This document shows positions 37,216-46,161 of a DNA stretch of 64,000 bases, one piece after another. Location of the stretch: NCBI GenBank assembly GCA_003233055.1, contig QIKP01000015.1, forward strand, positions 1-64,000, read 5' to 3'. Position 1 is the first letter of the stretch. Each line of letters starts with the position of its first letter. Position numbers and translations under genes: made by a program. This DNA is from Planctomycetaceae bacterium (GTDB taxonomy: Bacteria; Planctomycetota; Planctomycetia; Pirellulales; Lacipirellulaceae). The notes under the pieces were generated by a model. It had not been told where the DNA came from, ran no database searches, and saw only the letters and a list, made by a program, of their open reading frames with translations.

Positions 37216-38661
37216 ATGTCCAATTTATGCGATTTTGGCCTGATCGGCCTAGCGGTGATGGGAGAAAACCTTGCCCTGAATGTCGAAAGCCGGGGCTACC
37301 GGGTGGCGGTCCACAACCGGACGACCAGCGTGGTCGACGACTTCATCGCCGGTCGCGCGAAGGGCAAACAGTTCGTCGGCTGTTCGACGATCGAAGAACT
37401 GGTCAAGAATCTGGCCCGACCGCGCAAGGTGATGATGCTCATCAAGGCGGGGCCGGCAGTCGATGCGGTGATCGAATCGCTCCTGCCGCTGCTCGACCAG
37501 GGCGACATCATCATTGATGGAGGCAACACCTTCTATGCCGACACCGAGAGGCGAACCAAGTACGTCGAGGAGAAGGGCCTGCTGTACGTCGGTACCGGCG
37601 TCTCCGGAGGCGAAGAAGGGGCGCTCAAAGGCCCCAGCATGATGCCGGGCGGCAGCCCCGCAGCGTGGGAAGAGGTGAAGCCGATCTTCCAAGCGATCGC
37701 CGCCAAGGTCGGCCCCCAGGGTGACATCCCCTGTTGCGAGTGGGTCGGCCCCCGCGGCGCGGGGCACTACGTCAAGATGGTGCACAATGGCATCGAGTAT
37801 GGCGACATGCAGCTCATCTGCGAAGCCTACTTCTTGATGAAAGAGGCGCTCGGTCTGTCAAACGACGAACTGTACGATGTCTTCGCCGACTGGAACCGAG
37901 GGGAACTCGATAGCTACCTGATCGAAATCACTCGCGACATCTTTAGCGTGAAAGACAGCGACGGATCACACCTCGTCGACAAAGTGTTGGACCGAGCCGG
38001 CGCGAAAGGGACCGGCAAGTGGATGAGCCAGCTCGCGCTCGACCTGGGGGTGCCTAGTACGCTGGTGACCGAGGCGGTTTACGCCCGAAGTCTCTCCGCA
38101 CTCAAGGAGGAGCGGGTCCGCGCGAGCCAAGTCCTCCAAGGTCCGAAGTCCGAGTACGAGGGTGACAAGCAAGCGTTCATTGAAGCGGTTCGGCAGGCGC
38201 TCTACGCCTCGAAGATCGTCAGCTATGCCCAAGGTTTCGTGCAATTGCAGGCCGCCGCTGCGGAGCATGACTGGCCGCTCAACTATGGCGACTGCGCCAT
38301 GCTATGGCGTGGCGGCTGCATCATCCGTGCGGTCTTCCTCGACCGGATCAAGGAGGCGTTCGACAAAGACTCCGGCCTTGAAAACCTGCTCCTCTCGCCT
38401 TACTTTGGCGAAGCGGTCGACCAATCGCAAACCGCGTGGCGGCATGTCGTCGCCACTTCAGCCACCTTAGGTATCCCCGTCCCGGCGTTCGCCACCGCGC
38501 TCGCCTACTACGACGGCTACCGCCGCGACCGCCTACCGGCAAACCTGCTGCAAGCCCAGCGGGATTACTTCGGCGCCCACACGTACGAGCGCATCGACAA
38601 GCCGCGCGGCGAGACGTTTCATACGGATTGGCTGGGCGACCGGCGCTCGCCCGATTCGTGA
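37216..38661 (+). CDS. gnd: 6-phosphogluconate dehydrogenase, decarboxylating
   Basis: A 481-residue enzyme of the oxidative pentose phosphate pathway (6-phosphogluconate to ribulose-5-phosphate, CO2, NADPH). NADP-binding FGLIGLAVMGENLALN, the HNRTTS segment (2'-phosphate contact), GPSMMPGGSPAAW and MVHNGIEYGDMQLI (catalytic lysine KMVHNGIEY) are all present, and the C-terminal tail ending in HTDW is typical for the long dimeric form. The frame is open 317 codons upstream, but those are not coding; the ATG at 37216 is right at the dinucleotide-binding strand. zwf follows 326 bp later; the gene is flanked by two fragments of other sugar-metabolism genes. Confidence 0.97.
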   Translation: MSNLCDFGLIGLAVMGENLALNVESRGYRVAVHNRTTSVVDDFIAGRAKGKQFVGCSTIEELVKNLARPRKVMMLIKAGPAVDAVIESLLPLLDQGDIIIDGGNTFYADTERRTKYVEEKGLLYVGTGVSGGEEGALKGPSMMPGGSPAAWEEVKPIFQAIAAKVGPQGDIPCCEWVGPRGAGHYVKMVHNGIEYGDMQLICEAYFLMKEALGLSNDELYDVFADWNRGELDSYLIEITRDIFSVKDSDGSHLVDKVLDRAGAKGTGKWMSQLALDLGVPSTLVTEAVYARSLSALKEERVRASQVLQGPKSEYEGDKQAFIEAVRQALYASKIVSYAQGFVQLQAAAAEHDWPLNYGDCAMLWRGGCIIRAVFLDRIKEAFDKDSGLENLLLSPYFGEAVDQSQTAWRHVVATSATLGIPVPAFATALAYYDGYRRDRLPANLLQAQRDYFGAHTYERIDKPRGETFHTDWLGDRRSPDS

Positions 38662-38713
38662 AAACAAAGGAATAACCACGGAGAACGCGGGGGAAACCGT
38701 TGAATCTTTGACC

Positions 38714-38920
38714 ATGCCAAATGAAATGACCTACCTAGAAAAACTATTCAGATTCCGAGACCAAGTCGCCGACATCTTGCGACACACACCGATGGACCGC
38801 TTGGGTGCACCAAGCGAACGGATCGGCACAACGCTGCTGCTACTCTCCAAGACGGCCGGCAGTTTTATCACCGGCGAGGCGATTTACGTCGATGGCGGTT
38901 TTACCTTGATGACGATTTAG
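38714..38920 (+). pseudogene. C-terminal remnant of a short-chain dehydrogenase/reductase
   Basis: A 68-codon frame whose sequence is the end of an SDR enzyme: PMDRLGAPSERIGTTLLLLS, TAGSFITGEAIYVDGGFTLM. In complete SDRs this block (LGxPEE... TGxxxxVDGG) sits after residue ~200; here the Rossmann strand, the catalytic YxxxK and the rest are missing, and upstream codons do not match. It ends properly with a stop. It lies between gnd and zwf, a position consistent with a decayed gluconate or hexuronate dehydrogenase gene. Confidence 0.65.
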
Positions 38921-38987
38921 AAGCGATGACAGATACGCGACGAACCAATCGCGGTCGTCCTTATCGTTTGCCCCTTAGAGATTCGGC

Positions 38988-40436
38988 ATGGCTACTTTTA
39001 TCATTTTCGGTGCTTCGGGCGACCTGACACGGCGGAAGCTCATCCCGGCGCTCTACCAGTTGCATCGCAAAGGTCGGTTGCCGGTGGGGACTCGCGTTGT
39101 TGGGTTTTCTCGTACGCAGTTCTCACATGACGAGTGGCGAACGCAATTGGAGGCGAGTACCCGTGAGTTCGCTGGCGAGCGTTTTGAAGCCGAATCCTGG
39201 GAGACCTTTGCCTCCAGCATTTACTACCTGCCGGGTGATATTGGCAAGCAAGAAGACTTCGTAACGCTAGCGGATTTTCTCGAAGAACTTGAAGGAGGCG
39301 AAGAAAGTCGCCGCGTCTACTACCTCTCCACCGCTCCGCGATTCTATGCACCGGCGGCAGAGATGCTCGGTGCGGCTGGCTTGGCGGACGAGTCGAAGGG
39401 CGCCAGGACAATCGTCATCGAGAAACCGTTTGGTAACGATGAGGCCTCTGCCCGTGCGCTGAACGAGACGGTCCATCGTGTGTTCGACGAGCGACAGGTC
39501 TATCGCATCGACCATTATCTTGGCAAAGAGACGGTGCAAAACTTACTGGTACTGCGATTTGCCAACACCATCTTTGAGCCGATCTGGAATCGCAACTACG
39601 TCGACCACGTGCAGATCACCGCAGCGGAGGAAGTCGACGTCGGTAGCCGAGCGGGCTACTACGATTCGGCCGGCGTCGTGCGTGATATGTTCCAGAATCA
39701 TATCTTCCAGCTGCTGATGATCACGGCGATGGAAGTACCGGTAAGGTACGACGCCGATGCGGTGCGCGACGAAAAAGTCAAAGTGCTCCAAGCGGTGCGA
39801 GCGATGACGCCCGAGGCGATCGCCAAGGAGACCTTTCGTGCCCAATACGAGGGTTATTTACAGGCGGAAGGTGTTGCACCGGAGAGCGAGACGGCCACCT
39901 TTGCGGCGATGAAACTTTGGATTGACAACGGACGCTGGCAGGGAGTGCCGTTTTATTTGCGGAGTGGTAAAGCGATGAGTTGCCGCACCACGCAAATCGT
40001 CATCCAGTTTCGCGAGCCGCCACACAGGCTCTTTGCCGACGGCCCGCAAAGTACGTGTGAGGCGAATCGCCTAGTGATTCAGATGCAGCCAGCCGAAGGG
40101 ATGCAGCTCCACTTCGAGACGAAGGTTCCTGATGCCGGCATGAAGTTGCGGCAAACGGAGCTCGACTTTAGCTACCAACGAGAATTTCAAGGGACGATTC
40201 CGGAGGCGTACGAGCGGCTGCTCCTCGATGCCTTGGAGGGAGACGCCAGCCTGTTTGCCCGGGAGGACGAAGTCGTGGCGGCGTGGGGGCTCTGCGATCC
40301 AATTATCCAGGCGTGGGAGGCCCAAAGCGTGCCGCCCGTTTACACCTACGAGAAAGGTCTATGGGGCCCGACCGAGGCGATTGACTGGATGGCTGCCGAC
40401 GGCCGCCAGTGGTTCGACACCTGCCCCGTGTTGTAG
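38988..40436 (+). CDS. zwf: Glucose-6-phosphate 1-dehydrogenase
   Basis: A 482-residue enzyme making 6-phosphogluconolactone and NAD(P)H. The N-terminus has the coenzyme-binding GASGDLTRRKLIPAL, the substrate-binding RIDHYLGKE with its catalytic histidine, and EKPFGNDEASAR. Full length. It follows gnd with only the SDR remnant between. An inverted repeat lies directly after it (40440-40505), before ribE. Confidence 0.97.
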   Translation: MATFIIFGASGDLTRRKLIPALYQLHRKGRLPVGTRVVGFSRTQFSHDEWRTQLEASTREFAGERFEAESWETFASSIYYLPGDIGKQEDFVTLADFLEELEGGEESRRVYYLSTAPRFYAPAAEMLGAAGLADESKGARTIVIEKPFGNDEASARALNETVHRVFDERQVYRIDHYLGKETVQNLLVLRFANTIFEPIWNRNYVDHVQITAAEEVDVGSRAGYYDSAGVVRDMFQNHIFQLLMITAMEVPVRYDADAVRDEKVKVLQAVRAMTPEAIAKETFRAQYEGYLQAEGVAPESETATFAAMKLWIDNGRWQGVPFYLRSGKAMSCRTTQIVIQFREPPHRLFADGPQSTCEANRLVIQMQPAEGMQLHFETKVPDAGMKLRQTELDFSYQREFQGTIPEAYERLLLDALEGDASLFAREDEVVAAWGLCDPIIQAWEAQSVPPVYTYEKGLWGPTEAIDWMAADGRQWFDTCPVL

Positions 40437-40439
40437 AAT

Positions 40440-40505
40440 GGAATTCTTTCCGTTACCTTTGCGTTCATGTGAGGGCCGCTACCAAAAGGAACGGAGTGAA
40501 TTCCG
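40440..40505. promoter_or_regulatory. Inverted repeat between zwf and ribE
   Basis: GGAATTCTTTCCGTT (40440-40454) and AACGGAGTGAATTCC (40491-40505) pair at 13 of 15 positions with a 36-nt loop. The second arm ends 12 bp before the ribE start, so it may control ribE translation or end the zwf transcript. It is not like an FMN riboswitch. Confidence 0.5.
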
Positions 40506-40517
40506 TTTGACGTGCTG

Positions 40518-41120
40518 ATGTTCACTGGCCTGGTCCAAAGTCTTGCAAAACTTGAAATCCTTGCCCCCGAGCCGGGTGGGGTTCGGCTGGTCGTGCGCGA
40601 GCCGGAGATGGCTGCGCGGTCTGCCCTTGGGGCGAGCATCGCTCTGAATGGATGTTGCTTGACGGTGGTCGATCTTGGCGAGGGATCCATTGCCTTCCAG
40701 GCGGGAGAGGAGACCCTTTCCTGCACGAATCTGGGCCAGCTCAAGTCGGGCGACCGCGTGAATCTGGAAGCTTCGATGAAGATGGGCGACGAAATTGGTG
40801 GCCACTTGGTTACCGGGCATATCGACGCCGTCGGCACGGTCGACGAGCGCAACGAAGAGGCCGACTGGGCCACCTTTTGGTTTCGCACGCCTCGAAATCT
40901 CGTGCGGCAAATGGCGAACAAGGCATCGATCACCGTCGATGGTGTCAGCCTTACGCTCGTCGATGTGGAGGAGGATCGATTCAGCATCGCGCTGATACCT
41001 CACACGCTTGCGGTCACCACGCTAGGCTTCCGCCAGGTGGGTGACACCGTGAACCTGGAAACCGACCTGCTGGCAAAATACGTCGAGCAGCAACTGAAGT
41101 ACCGTACTGACAAGACGTAG
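40518..41120 (+). CDS. ribE: Riboflavin synthase, alpha subunit
   Basis: A 200-residue trimeric-type enzyme with two similar lumazine-binding halves: MFTGLVQSLA at the start, GASIALNGCCLTVVD and its counterpart KASITVDGVSLTLVD, plus GGHLVTGHIDAVGTV. It dismutates 6,7-dimethyl-8-ribityllumazine to riboflavin. GTG/CTG codons at 40512/40515 are open, but the ATG at 40518 gives the standard MFTG start. No other rib gene is adjacent; a family B repeat separates it from rsmA. Confidence 0.95.
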   Translation: MFTGLVQSLAKLEILAPEPGGVRLVVREPEMAARSALGASIALNGCCLTVVDLGEGSIAFQAGEETLSCTNLGQLKSGDRVNLEASMKMGDEIGGHLVTGHIDAVGTVDERNEEADWATFWFRTPRNLVRQMANKASITVDGVSLTLVDVEEDRFSIALIPHTLAVTTLGFRQVGDTVNLETDLLAKYVEQQLKYRTDKT

Positions 41121-41166
41121 CTTCCGACGAGACGTAGCTCGTCGGTTATTAACCACCAAGGACCCA

Positions 41167-42075
41167 ATGCCTGATCGCCAAACAAAATCGTTCCTCATGC
41201 AGCGGCTCCAGGAAATTGGAGTCGAGCCGGCGACGCGGCATGGGCAGAATTTCTTGATTGACTTGAACCTCGTTCAGTTGATCGTCGACTCGGCGGAGCT
41301 GGACAAACGGGACGTCGTGCTCGAAGTCGGCACCGGCACCGGCTCGCTGACCGCCATGATGGCCGAGCAAGCGGCGGCGGTTGTGACGGTGGAGATCGAC
41401 TCGCATCTGTACGAGCTCGCGAGCGAAGTATTGCTCGACATCGACAACGTGACGATGCTCCAGATCGACGCGCTAAAGAACAAGAATACGTTCCATCCAA
41501 AAGTCATCGAGGCGATTGGCGAGCGGATGGCGGAGTCGCCTGATCGGCGGCTCAAGTTGGTTGCCAACTTGCCTTACAACATCGCGACGCCAGTCATCTC
41601 GAACTTGCTCTTATGCGAGCATACTCCGTACTCGATGGTCGCGACGATCCAAAAGGAGCTGGGTGATCGCATCGTCGCCAAACCATGGACGAAAGATTAC
41701 AGTGCCCTGAGCGTCTGGATGCAAAGCCAGTGTAAGGCTGAGATCGTCCGCATCATGCCTCCCTCGGTCTTCTGGCCGCAGCCAAAAGTTGATTCCGCCA
41801 TCCTCCGGCTCGCCATCGACCCGAAACGTCGGGCAGCGATTCCTGACCGTTCCTATTTTCACCAGTTCGTCAAATCGATTTTTCTCCACCGGCGAAAATT
41901 CCTCCGGGCGAACGTGGTGGCGGCGATGAAAAAACATCTGACGAAGGAGCAGATTGATCCGATCCTCGAAGCCATGAATTTTGCCCCCGACGTGCGCGCG
42001 GAGCAACTCGACGTGGCAACGCTCCTCGCTTTCACCGAAAAAATCCGCGCCGCCGCCCCCGACTGGAAGCTCTAG
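41167..42075 (+). CDS. rsmA: 16S rRNA dimethyladenosine transferase
   Basis: A 302-residue SAM-dependent methyltransferase (KsgA) that dimethylates two adjacent adenosines near the 3' end of 16S rRNA. Motif I EVGTGTGSLTAMM, the GQNFLID segment before it, and motif IV NLPYNIATPV (the adenosine-binding NLPY) are clear. Slightly longer than E. coli KsgA. A family B repeat unit with several changes (41124-41149) is in its leader. Confidence 0.96.
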   Translation: MPDRQTKSFLMQRLQEIGVEPATRHGQNFLIDLNLVQLIVDSAELDKRDVVLEVGTGTGSLTAMMAEQAAAVVTVEIDSHLYELASEVLLDIDNVTMLQIDALKNKNTFHPKVIEAIGERMAESPDRRLKLVANLPYNIATPVISNLLLCEHTPYSMVATIQKELGDRIVAKPWTKDYSALSVWMQSQCKAEIVRIMPPSVFWPQPKVDSAILRLAIDPKRRAAIPDRSYFHQFVKSIFLHRRKFLRANVVAAMKKHLTKEQIDPILEAMNFAPDVRAEQLDVATLLAFTEKIRAAAPDWKL

Positions 42076-42204
42076 CCGCGTCGTCCCCAATCGAATACCT
42101 GGCCTACCCGCTTACCTGCCTGGCGGGCCCGCTTCAGCGGGCCGGTGAAAACCTGTTACAATACCTGGACATATCCCCCACCTCCGCGTCGAGGATCCGA
42201 AGCG

Positions 42205-42432
42205 ATGTCCTTTATCGAAATGACCGGCGCAACGCTCGACAAAATCATCAGCGAAGACGAGCTCCACCACGATAACCTTCAGGAGGCTGGTGTCGGTGAC
42301 AGCACGATTGTCCGCATCAACCGCCAGGGCGACATCGAAGTCCGACGTGCCAAAGGCTGGGATGTCGTCGGCGGGTTACTCGGGGAGTTCGAGCACCGGA
42401 TTCATGAGGAGACCGGGCTCCACTGGGCGTAG
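42205..42432 (+). CDS. Conserved small protein of unknown function
   Basis: A 75-residue protein (MSFIEMTGATLD...). I recognise it as a small family recurrent in planctomycetes, with the pattern GDIEVRR and WDVVGGLLGEFEHRI near the C-terminus, but no function is known to me. The start at 42205 was chosen over an upstream ATG at 42145 because the extra residues are proline/arginine-rich and unlike the rest. A -10-like TACAAT (42157-42162) with TTCAGC 18 bp upstream may be its promoter. The 254 bp after it hold no gene I can see. Confidence 0.7.
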   Translation: MSFIEMTGATLDKIISEDELHHDNLQEAGVGDSTIVRINRQGDIEVRRAKGWDVVGGLLGEFEHRIHEETGLHWA

Positions 42433-42686
42433 CACCACTCCTGCGGCGAACCTATTTCCCCCGGATCCGGATCGCAACGCTCCTGGATTCAGTGCCCATC
42501 AGCTTTCAGCGGATCGCTGACAACGAGAGGACTCTCGCGAAGGTGCGGGAAATAACTTGTTGCACCCTCTCGCTGGATGGATAAAGGGAAGTGGTGCTAG
42601 CGGGATCGCACGAGTGCGATTGTGGCAAAACGCAGGAAAGAGTACGAAGGGGCCCCTAGTCGGGTACGCCACGATTTTTGTAGCGC

Positions 42687-45053
42687 ATGCGTGCCGACTC
42701 TCCTCCTCTGCGGCTCCGCTACCGAAGGATTCCTTTCGTGTCTTTTCCATTTTCACGCTCGGCCTGCGCCGCTGTTGTGGCGACGCTCTTGTTGCTTGCG
42801 CCGGCGTTGGCACGTGCGCAGGGAGTCGACTATCGTCTTGGTATCGGGCACAACACGGGGAATTCCGTTGGCCTCGACGATGGGTTCACCCGTTTCGAGT
42901 CGTGGCTGCCGATCGCTCGGCCGTCGGGCGACTCGATTCTCTTCGCGGACTTGCGGATGCTGCTCTTTAACGACCAAATGGAAGCCGATGGGGCGAATAT
43001 CGGTCTAGGCGGGAGGTGGCACGATACTTTGGCCAACCGAATTTGGGGTGCGTACCTTTACTACGATTACCGCGACACGGGCCGTTCCCACTTCAACCAA
43101 ATCTCGTGGGGTATCGAGAACTTGGGCCCGACTTGGGACTGGCGAGTGAACGCCCATTTGCCGATCGGCGACACCTGGTACGATTTCTTGACTCCGGAGA
43201 CCAACACCGAATTCATCGGCCAAAATCTCTTTTTCACCGGAATTTCCCAAGAGGTCGCCTTGCGCGGTCTCCAGGCGGAAGTTGCCGAGGTGCTGGCCGA
43301 TGGTGAGTCGTGGCAGCTGCGCGGTGCGGTCGGTATGTATGGCTACTGGCACGACGAGGCAGGCATCTCGGCTGTGGGGCCGCGCGGGAGGATGGAGCTT
43401 CGCGTCGCCGATCAGCTTTGGCTCAGTGGCTACCTACAGCACGACGACGAATTCCAAACGACCGGCGGGCTCACGCTTGTCTGGCGTTACGGGCTGCGGA
43501 AGCACTTCGTTGGCGGCAGCTCGTCCGACGACCTCTCCCATCGATTGGGCGACCCAATCGAAAGGATCCAGCAGGTGGCGATCAAACGCCACTCGACTGG
43601 CGTCGGCTCGGTGCAAGTAGTGCGAAACGAACAGGGTGAGGCGTTTACCTTCCGACACGTTCGTTCCTCCGCCTCCGGTGGTGGCGATGGCAGCATCGAA
43701 GCCCCCAGTAACAGCCTCGCCGCCGCTTCGAATCAGCCCGAGGATATCGTGCTCGTCCACGGCGGCAGTGAATTCGTCGGCGAGCTTTTCGTCACGACGA
43801 CCGAAGGCCAGCGTGTCCTCGGCGAAGGGGTGGAGCATACGATTGTTTCCCAACAGTTGGGCCCAATTTTGCTCCCCACCGTGAACGCCGGCCCCGCACC
43901 AGTGATCCGCGAAGCGCCCGGAAATGCGATCATCATCGCGGCCAACGGAGTCGAGGTGTCGGGGTTTGAGGTTGTCGATCCGTTGGTACTTTCCGCCGAT
44001 GGTTTATTAGGCTTCAACAGCCGGTTTATTACGCCGATCAACGGCATCTATATTAGTTGGTGTGACTGCGCGCGGCTGGTACCGAGGGCAAATGGTATCG
44101 TTGCCGATAACGTGCGCGATATCAACGTGAATCGGAACCAAGTCTCCGGGGCAACGGGCTCGGGAATTCAAGTGAGAAGCTTGGGTGGCTACAACCGAAT
44201 CACCGATAATGTGGCCAACCAAAACCGATCGAATGGACTAGAAATACAGGACGATTTTTCCGGAAGCATTCGCGGAAATACCGCGATTGAAAATGGGCTG
44301 ACAGGTGTCGTAGCCGATGGCGATGTTACCGGAGATATTTCCTCCAACAGCACCTCCAGGAACGCGCAAGGAGTGAGTGTTTGGGGGACTTTACGCGGCA
44401 ACCTGATCGACAATCTTGCCATAGACAATCGGTCCGAAGGCATCGTGATCGGTGTTCGGAAGCGATGGAATCTAGACGAACTACCGACAACGGTTACGGG
44501 AAGCGTCGTGGGCAATGTTACGGATGGGAGTGCACGAACCGGCTTAAGCATCATTGGCCGGGTGGCTGGTGACGTCGCTCAGAACCAAGCCAACGGCAAC
44601 CGCCGCACCGGCATCAACATCCAGGGCGACGTTGGGGGGTCGGTCTTCGAAAACACGACCAACGAAACCCGCGGTTTCCCTTTCTGGAGGCTATCGGGGG
44701 AGGGAATGGTCATTCGTGGGAACGTCGCGGGCCAATTGCGAGGAAACATTGCCAATGACAATCGGAATGACGGCATCTTCATCGAGGGCGACGTCCATGG
44801 GCAAACAATGGAAAACGTAGTCAATCGCAACGGTCAAAGAGGGCTGGTTGCTCGGAATTTCTTCTCCGACGTGACGAACAACACTGCCCGTGGCAATCGC
44901 ACGGTCGGCCTGCAAGCGACCGAAGCGATCTTGGGCAGCCAATCGGGAAACGAATTGACCGAGAACGGCTCGCCGGTTCTCTTGGGCCAAGGAGAACCTG
45001 TGCGTTATGGAGGATATGGTTTCCTGAAGAGAATAACCTTCATGATTGACTAA
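42687..45053 (+). CDS. Inverse-autotransporter-like surface protein with parallel beta-helix repeats
   Basis: A 788-residue exported protein: basic N-terminus and signal peptide (FSRSACAAVVATLLLLAPAL), then a ~230-residue region resembling the beta-barrel of inverse autotransporters (intimin/invasin): SILFADLRMLLFND, NIGLGGRWHD, WGAYLYYDYRDTG, SWGIENLGPTWDWRVN. This is followed by a low-similarity linker, and from about residue 450 by many right-handed beta-helix coils with N-x-x-x-N-G patterns (IVADNVRDINVNRNQV, GNTAIENGLTGVV, NQANGNRRTGINIQG). This order, barrel first and passenger after, is that of type Ve secretion, here in a planctomycete outer membrane. No peptidoglycan-binding LysM domain is seen. 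Confident for beta-helix, moderate for the barrel. Confidence 0.75.
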   Translation: MRADSPPLRLRYRRIPFVSFPFSRSACAAVVATLLLLAPALARAQGVDYRLGIGHNTGNSVGLDDGFTRFESWLPIARPSGDSILFADLRMLLFNDQMEADGANIGLGGRWHDTLANRIWGAYLYYDYRDTGRSHFNQISWGIENLGPTWDWRVNAHLPIGDTWYDFLTPETNTEFIGQNLFFTGISQEVALRGLQAEVAEVLADGESWQLRGAVGMYGYWHDEAGISAVGPRGRMELRVADQLWLSGYLQHDDEFQTTGGLTLVWRYGLRKHFVGGSSSDDLSHRLGDPIERIQQVAIKRHSTGVGSVQVVRNEQGEAFTFRHVRSSASGGGDGSIEAPSNSLAAASNQPEDIVLVHGGSEFVGELFVTTTEGQRVLGEGVEHTIVSQQLGPILLPTVNAGPAPVIREAPGNAIIIAANGVEVSGFEVVDPLVLSADGLLGFNSRFITPINGIYISWCDCARLVPRANGIVADNVRDINVNRNQVSGATGSGIQVRSLGGYNRITDNVANQNRSNGLEIQDDFSGSIRGNTAIENGLTGVVADGDVTGDISSNSTSRNAQGVSVWGTLRGNLIDNLAIDNRSEGIVIGVRKRWNLDELPTTVTGSVVGNVTDGSARTGLSIIGRVAGDVAQNQANGNRRTGINIQGDVGGSVFENTTNETRGFPFWRLSGEGMVIRGNVAGQLRGNIANDNRNDGIFIEGDVHGQTMENVVNRNGQRGLVARNFFSDVTNNTARGNRTVGLQATEAILGSQSGNELTENGSPVLLGQGEPVRYGGYGFLKRITFMID

Positions 45054-45129
45054 CGAGCTTCTGGAACTGCACGGCTCTCGCTCAACGGCCTTGGCTCCAC
45101 TGGGCGTACCCCATACCGTCACCGCGAAC

Positions 45130-45336
45130 CTACTTGCCCTCCGTTGCCTCTTCTATCACAGCCGCGCGAGGGATCCGGATTTGGCCGCTGATTTGAACGA
45201 ACGGGAGTCGCCCGCAACGCAGGAGGCGGCGAACTTCACGGGAGGTCATTCGGCGGTCGTCGGCGAAGGCGTCGATCGCCAGTGTCGATTTCCATGGCTC
45301 CGGCTTGGCCGGGGCAGGGATCTTCATGCGAGGCAT
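45130..45336 (-). CDS. Small helix-turn-helix (excisionase-type) DNA-binding protein
   Basis: A 68-residue protein with a compact MerR/excisionase-type segment: MTSREVRRLLRCGRLPFVQI and QIRIPRAAVIEE, the pattern of HTH_17 proteins that bind DNA at att sites or promoters. The start has an excellent ribosome binding site, GAAGGAGGAG, directly upstream on the minus strand. No integrase or phage genes are near, so a role as excisionase is unlikely; a small regulator of unknown target is more probable. It is convergent with the surface-protein gene. Confidence 0.68.
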   Translation of the reverse strand: MPRMKIPAPAKPEPWKSTLAIDAFADDRRMTSREVRRLLRCGRLPFVQISGQIRIPRAAVIEEATEGK

Positions 45337-45526
45337 CTTCTCCTCCTTCGGCGGAAAAGGGGAACCGGTTGTCCCGGCTGGATCGATTATAGCTCCGTCT
45401 CGTCGCGGTCCAACCCCGGTATCTGCTGGTTGCCCTGCCCTGCCCCGCTAGCGGCTGGTACGATATTACGAATGGCGAAGCTGAACGTCGCTTTTCCGAA
45501 TTCCCCCGTACGACGAAGGCTGCATC

Positions 45527-46120
45527 ATGTCGCGCACCGCCAAAATCGATCGCCAGACCGCCGAGACCAACATCCAGTTGGAACTTAATCTCGATGGCGA
45601 GGGGCGGGCCGACCTGGCCACCGGTGTTGGCTTTCTGGACCACATGCTTACCCTCTTTGCGAAACACGCGGTTGTCGATCTCAAGATTTGTGCGAAGGGG
45701 GACCTGGAAGTCGACCAGCACCATACCGTCGAGGATGTTGGCATTTGCCTGGGCCAGGCGATTCGTCAGGCGGTGGGCGACAAACAGGGCCTACGCCGCT
45801 ATGGCCACTTTACGCTGCCGATGGACGAGACGCTCGCGACGGTGGCCATCGATCTGAGTGGTCGGCACTACTTGGTCTATAACGCGCAGACGCCAACCAC
45901 CAAGATTGGCGACTTCGATGCCGAGCTACTGGAAGAATTTTGGCAGGCGGTCAGTGCCAACGCGATGGCGAACCTGCATGTCGTACTGCACCATGGCCGC
46001 AATAGCCACCACATCGCCGAAGCGGTGTTCAAGGCGGCTGCGAGGGCACTGCGAATGGCAGTGGAAGTCGATCCCCGTTGCCCCGGTGTGCCAAGCACGA
46101 AGGGAACGCTTGGGAACTGA
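45527..46120 (+). CDS. hisB: Imidazoleglycerol-phosphate dehydratase
   Basis: A 197-residue single-function dehydratase of histidine biosynthesis. The metal-binding histidine clusters appear as [35 protein letters not shown] and [16 protein letters not shown]. It forms 24-mers with manganese in the family. No other his genes lie next to it; it stands alone before a convergent phosphofructokinase gene. Confidence 0.96.
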   Translation: MSRTAKIDRQTAETNIQLELNLDGEGRADLATGVGFLDHMLTLFAKHAVVDLKICAKGDLEVDQHHTVEDVGICLGQAIRQAVGDKQGLRRYGHFTLPMDETLATVAIDLSGRHYLVYNAQTPTTKIGDFDAELLEEFWQAVSANAMANLHVVLHHGRNSHHIAEAVFKAAARALRMAVEVDPRCPGVPSTKGTLGN

Positions 46121-46161
46121 CCGATCCGCTCAACCGGCCCGCTCCGTTCACCCGGCTCTGC

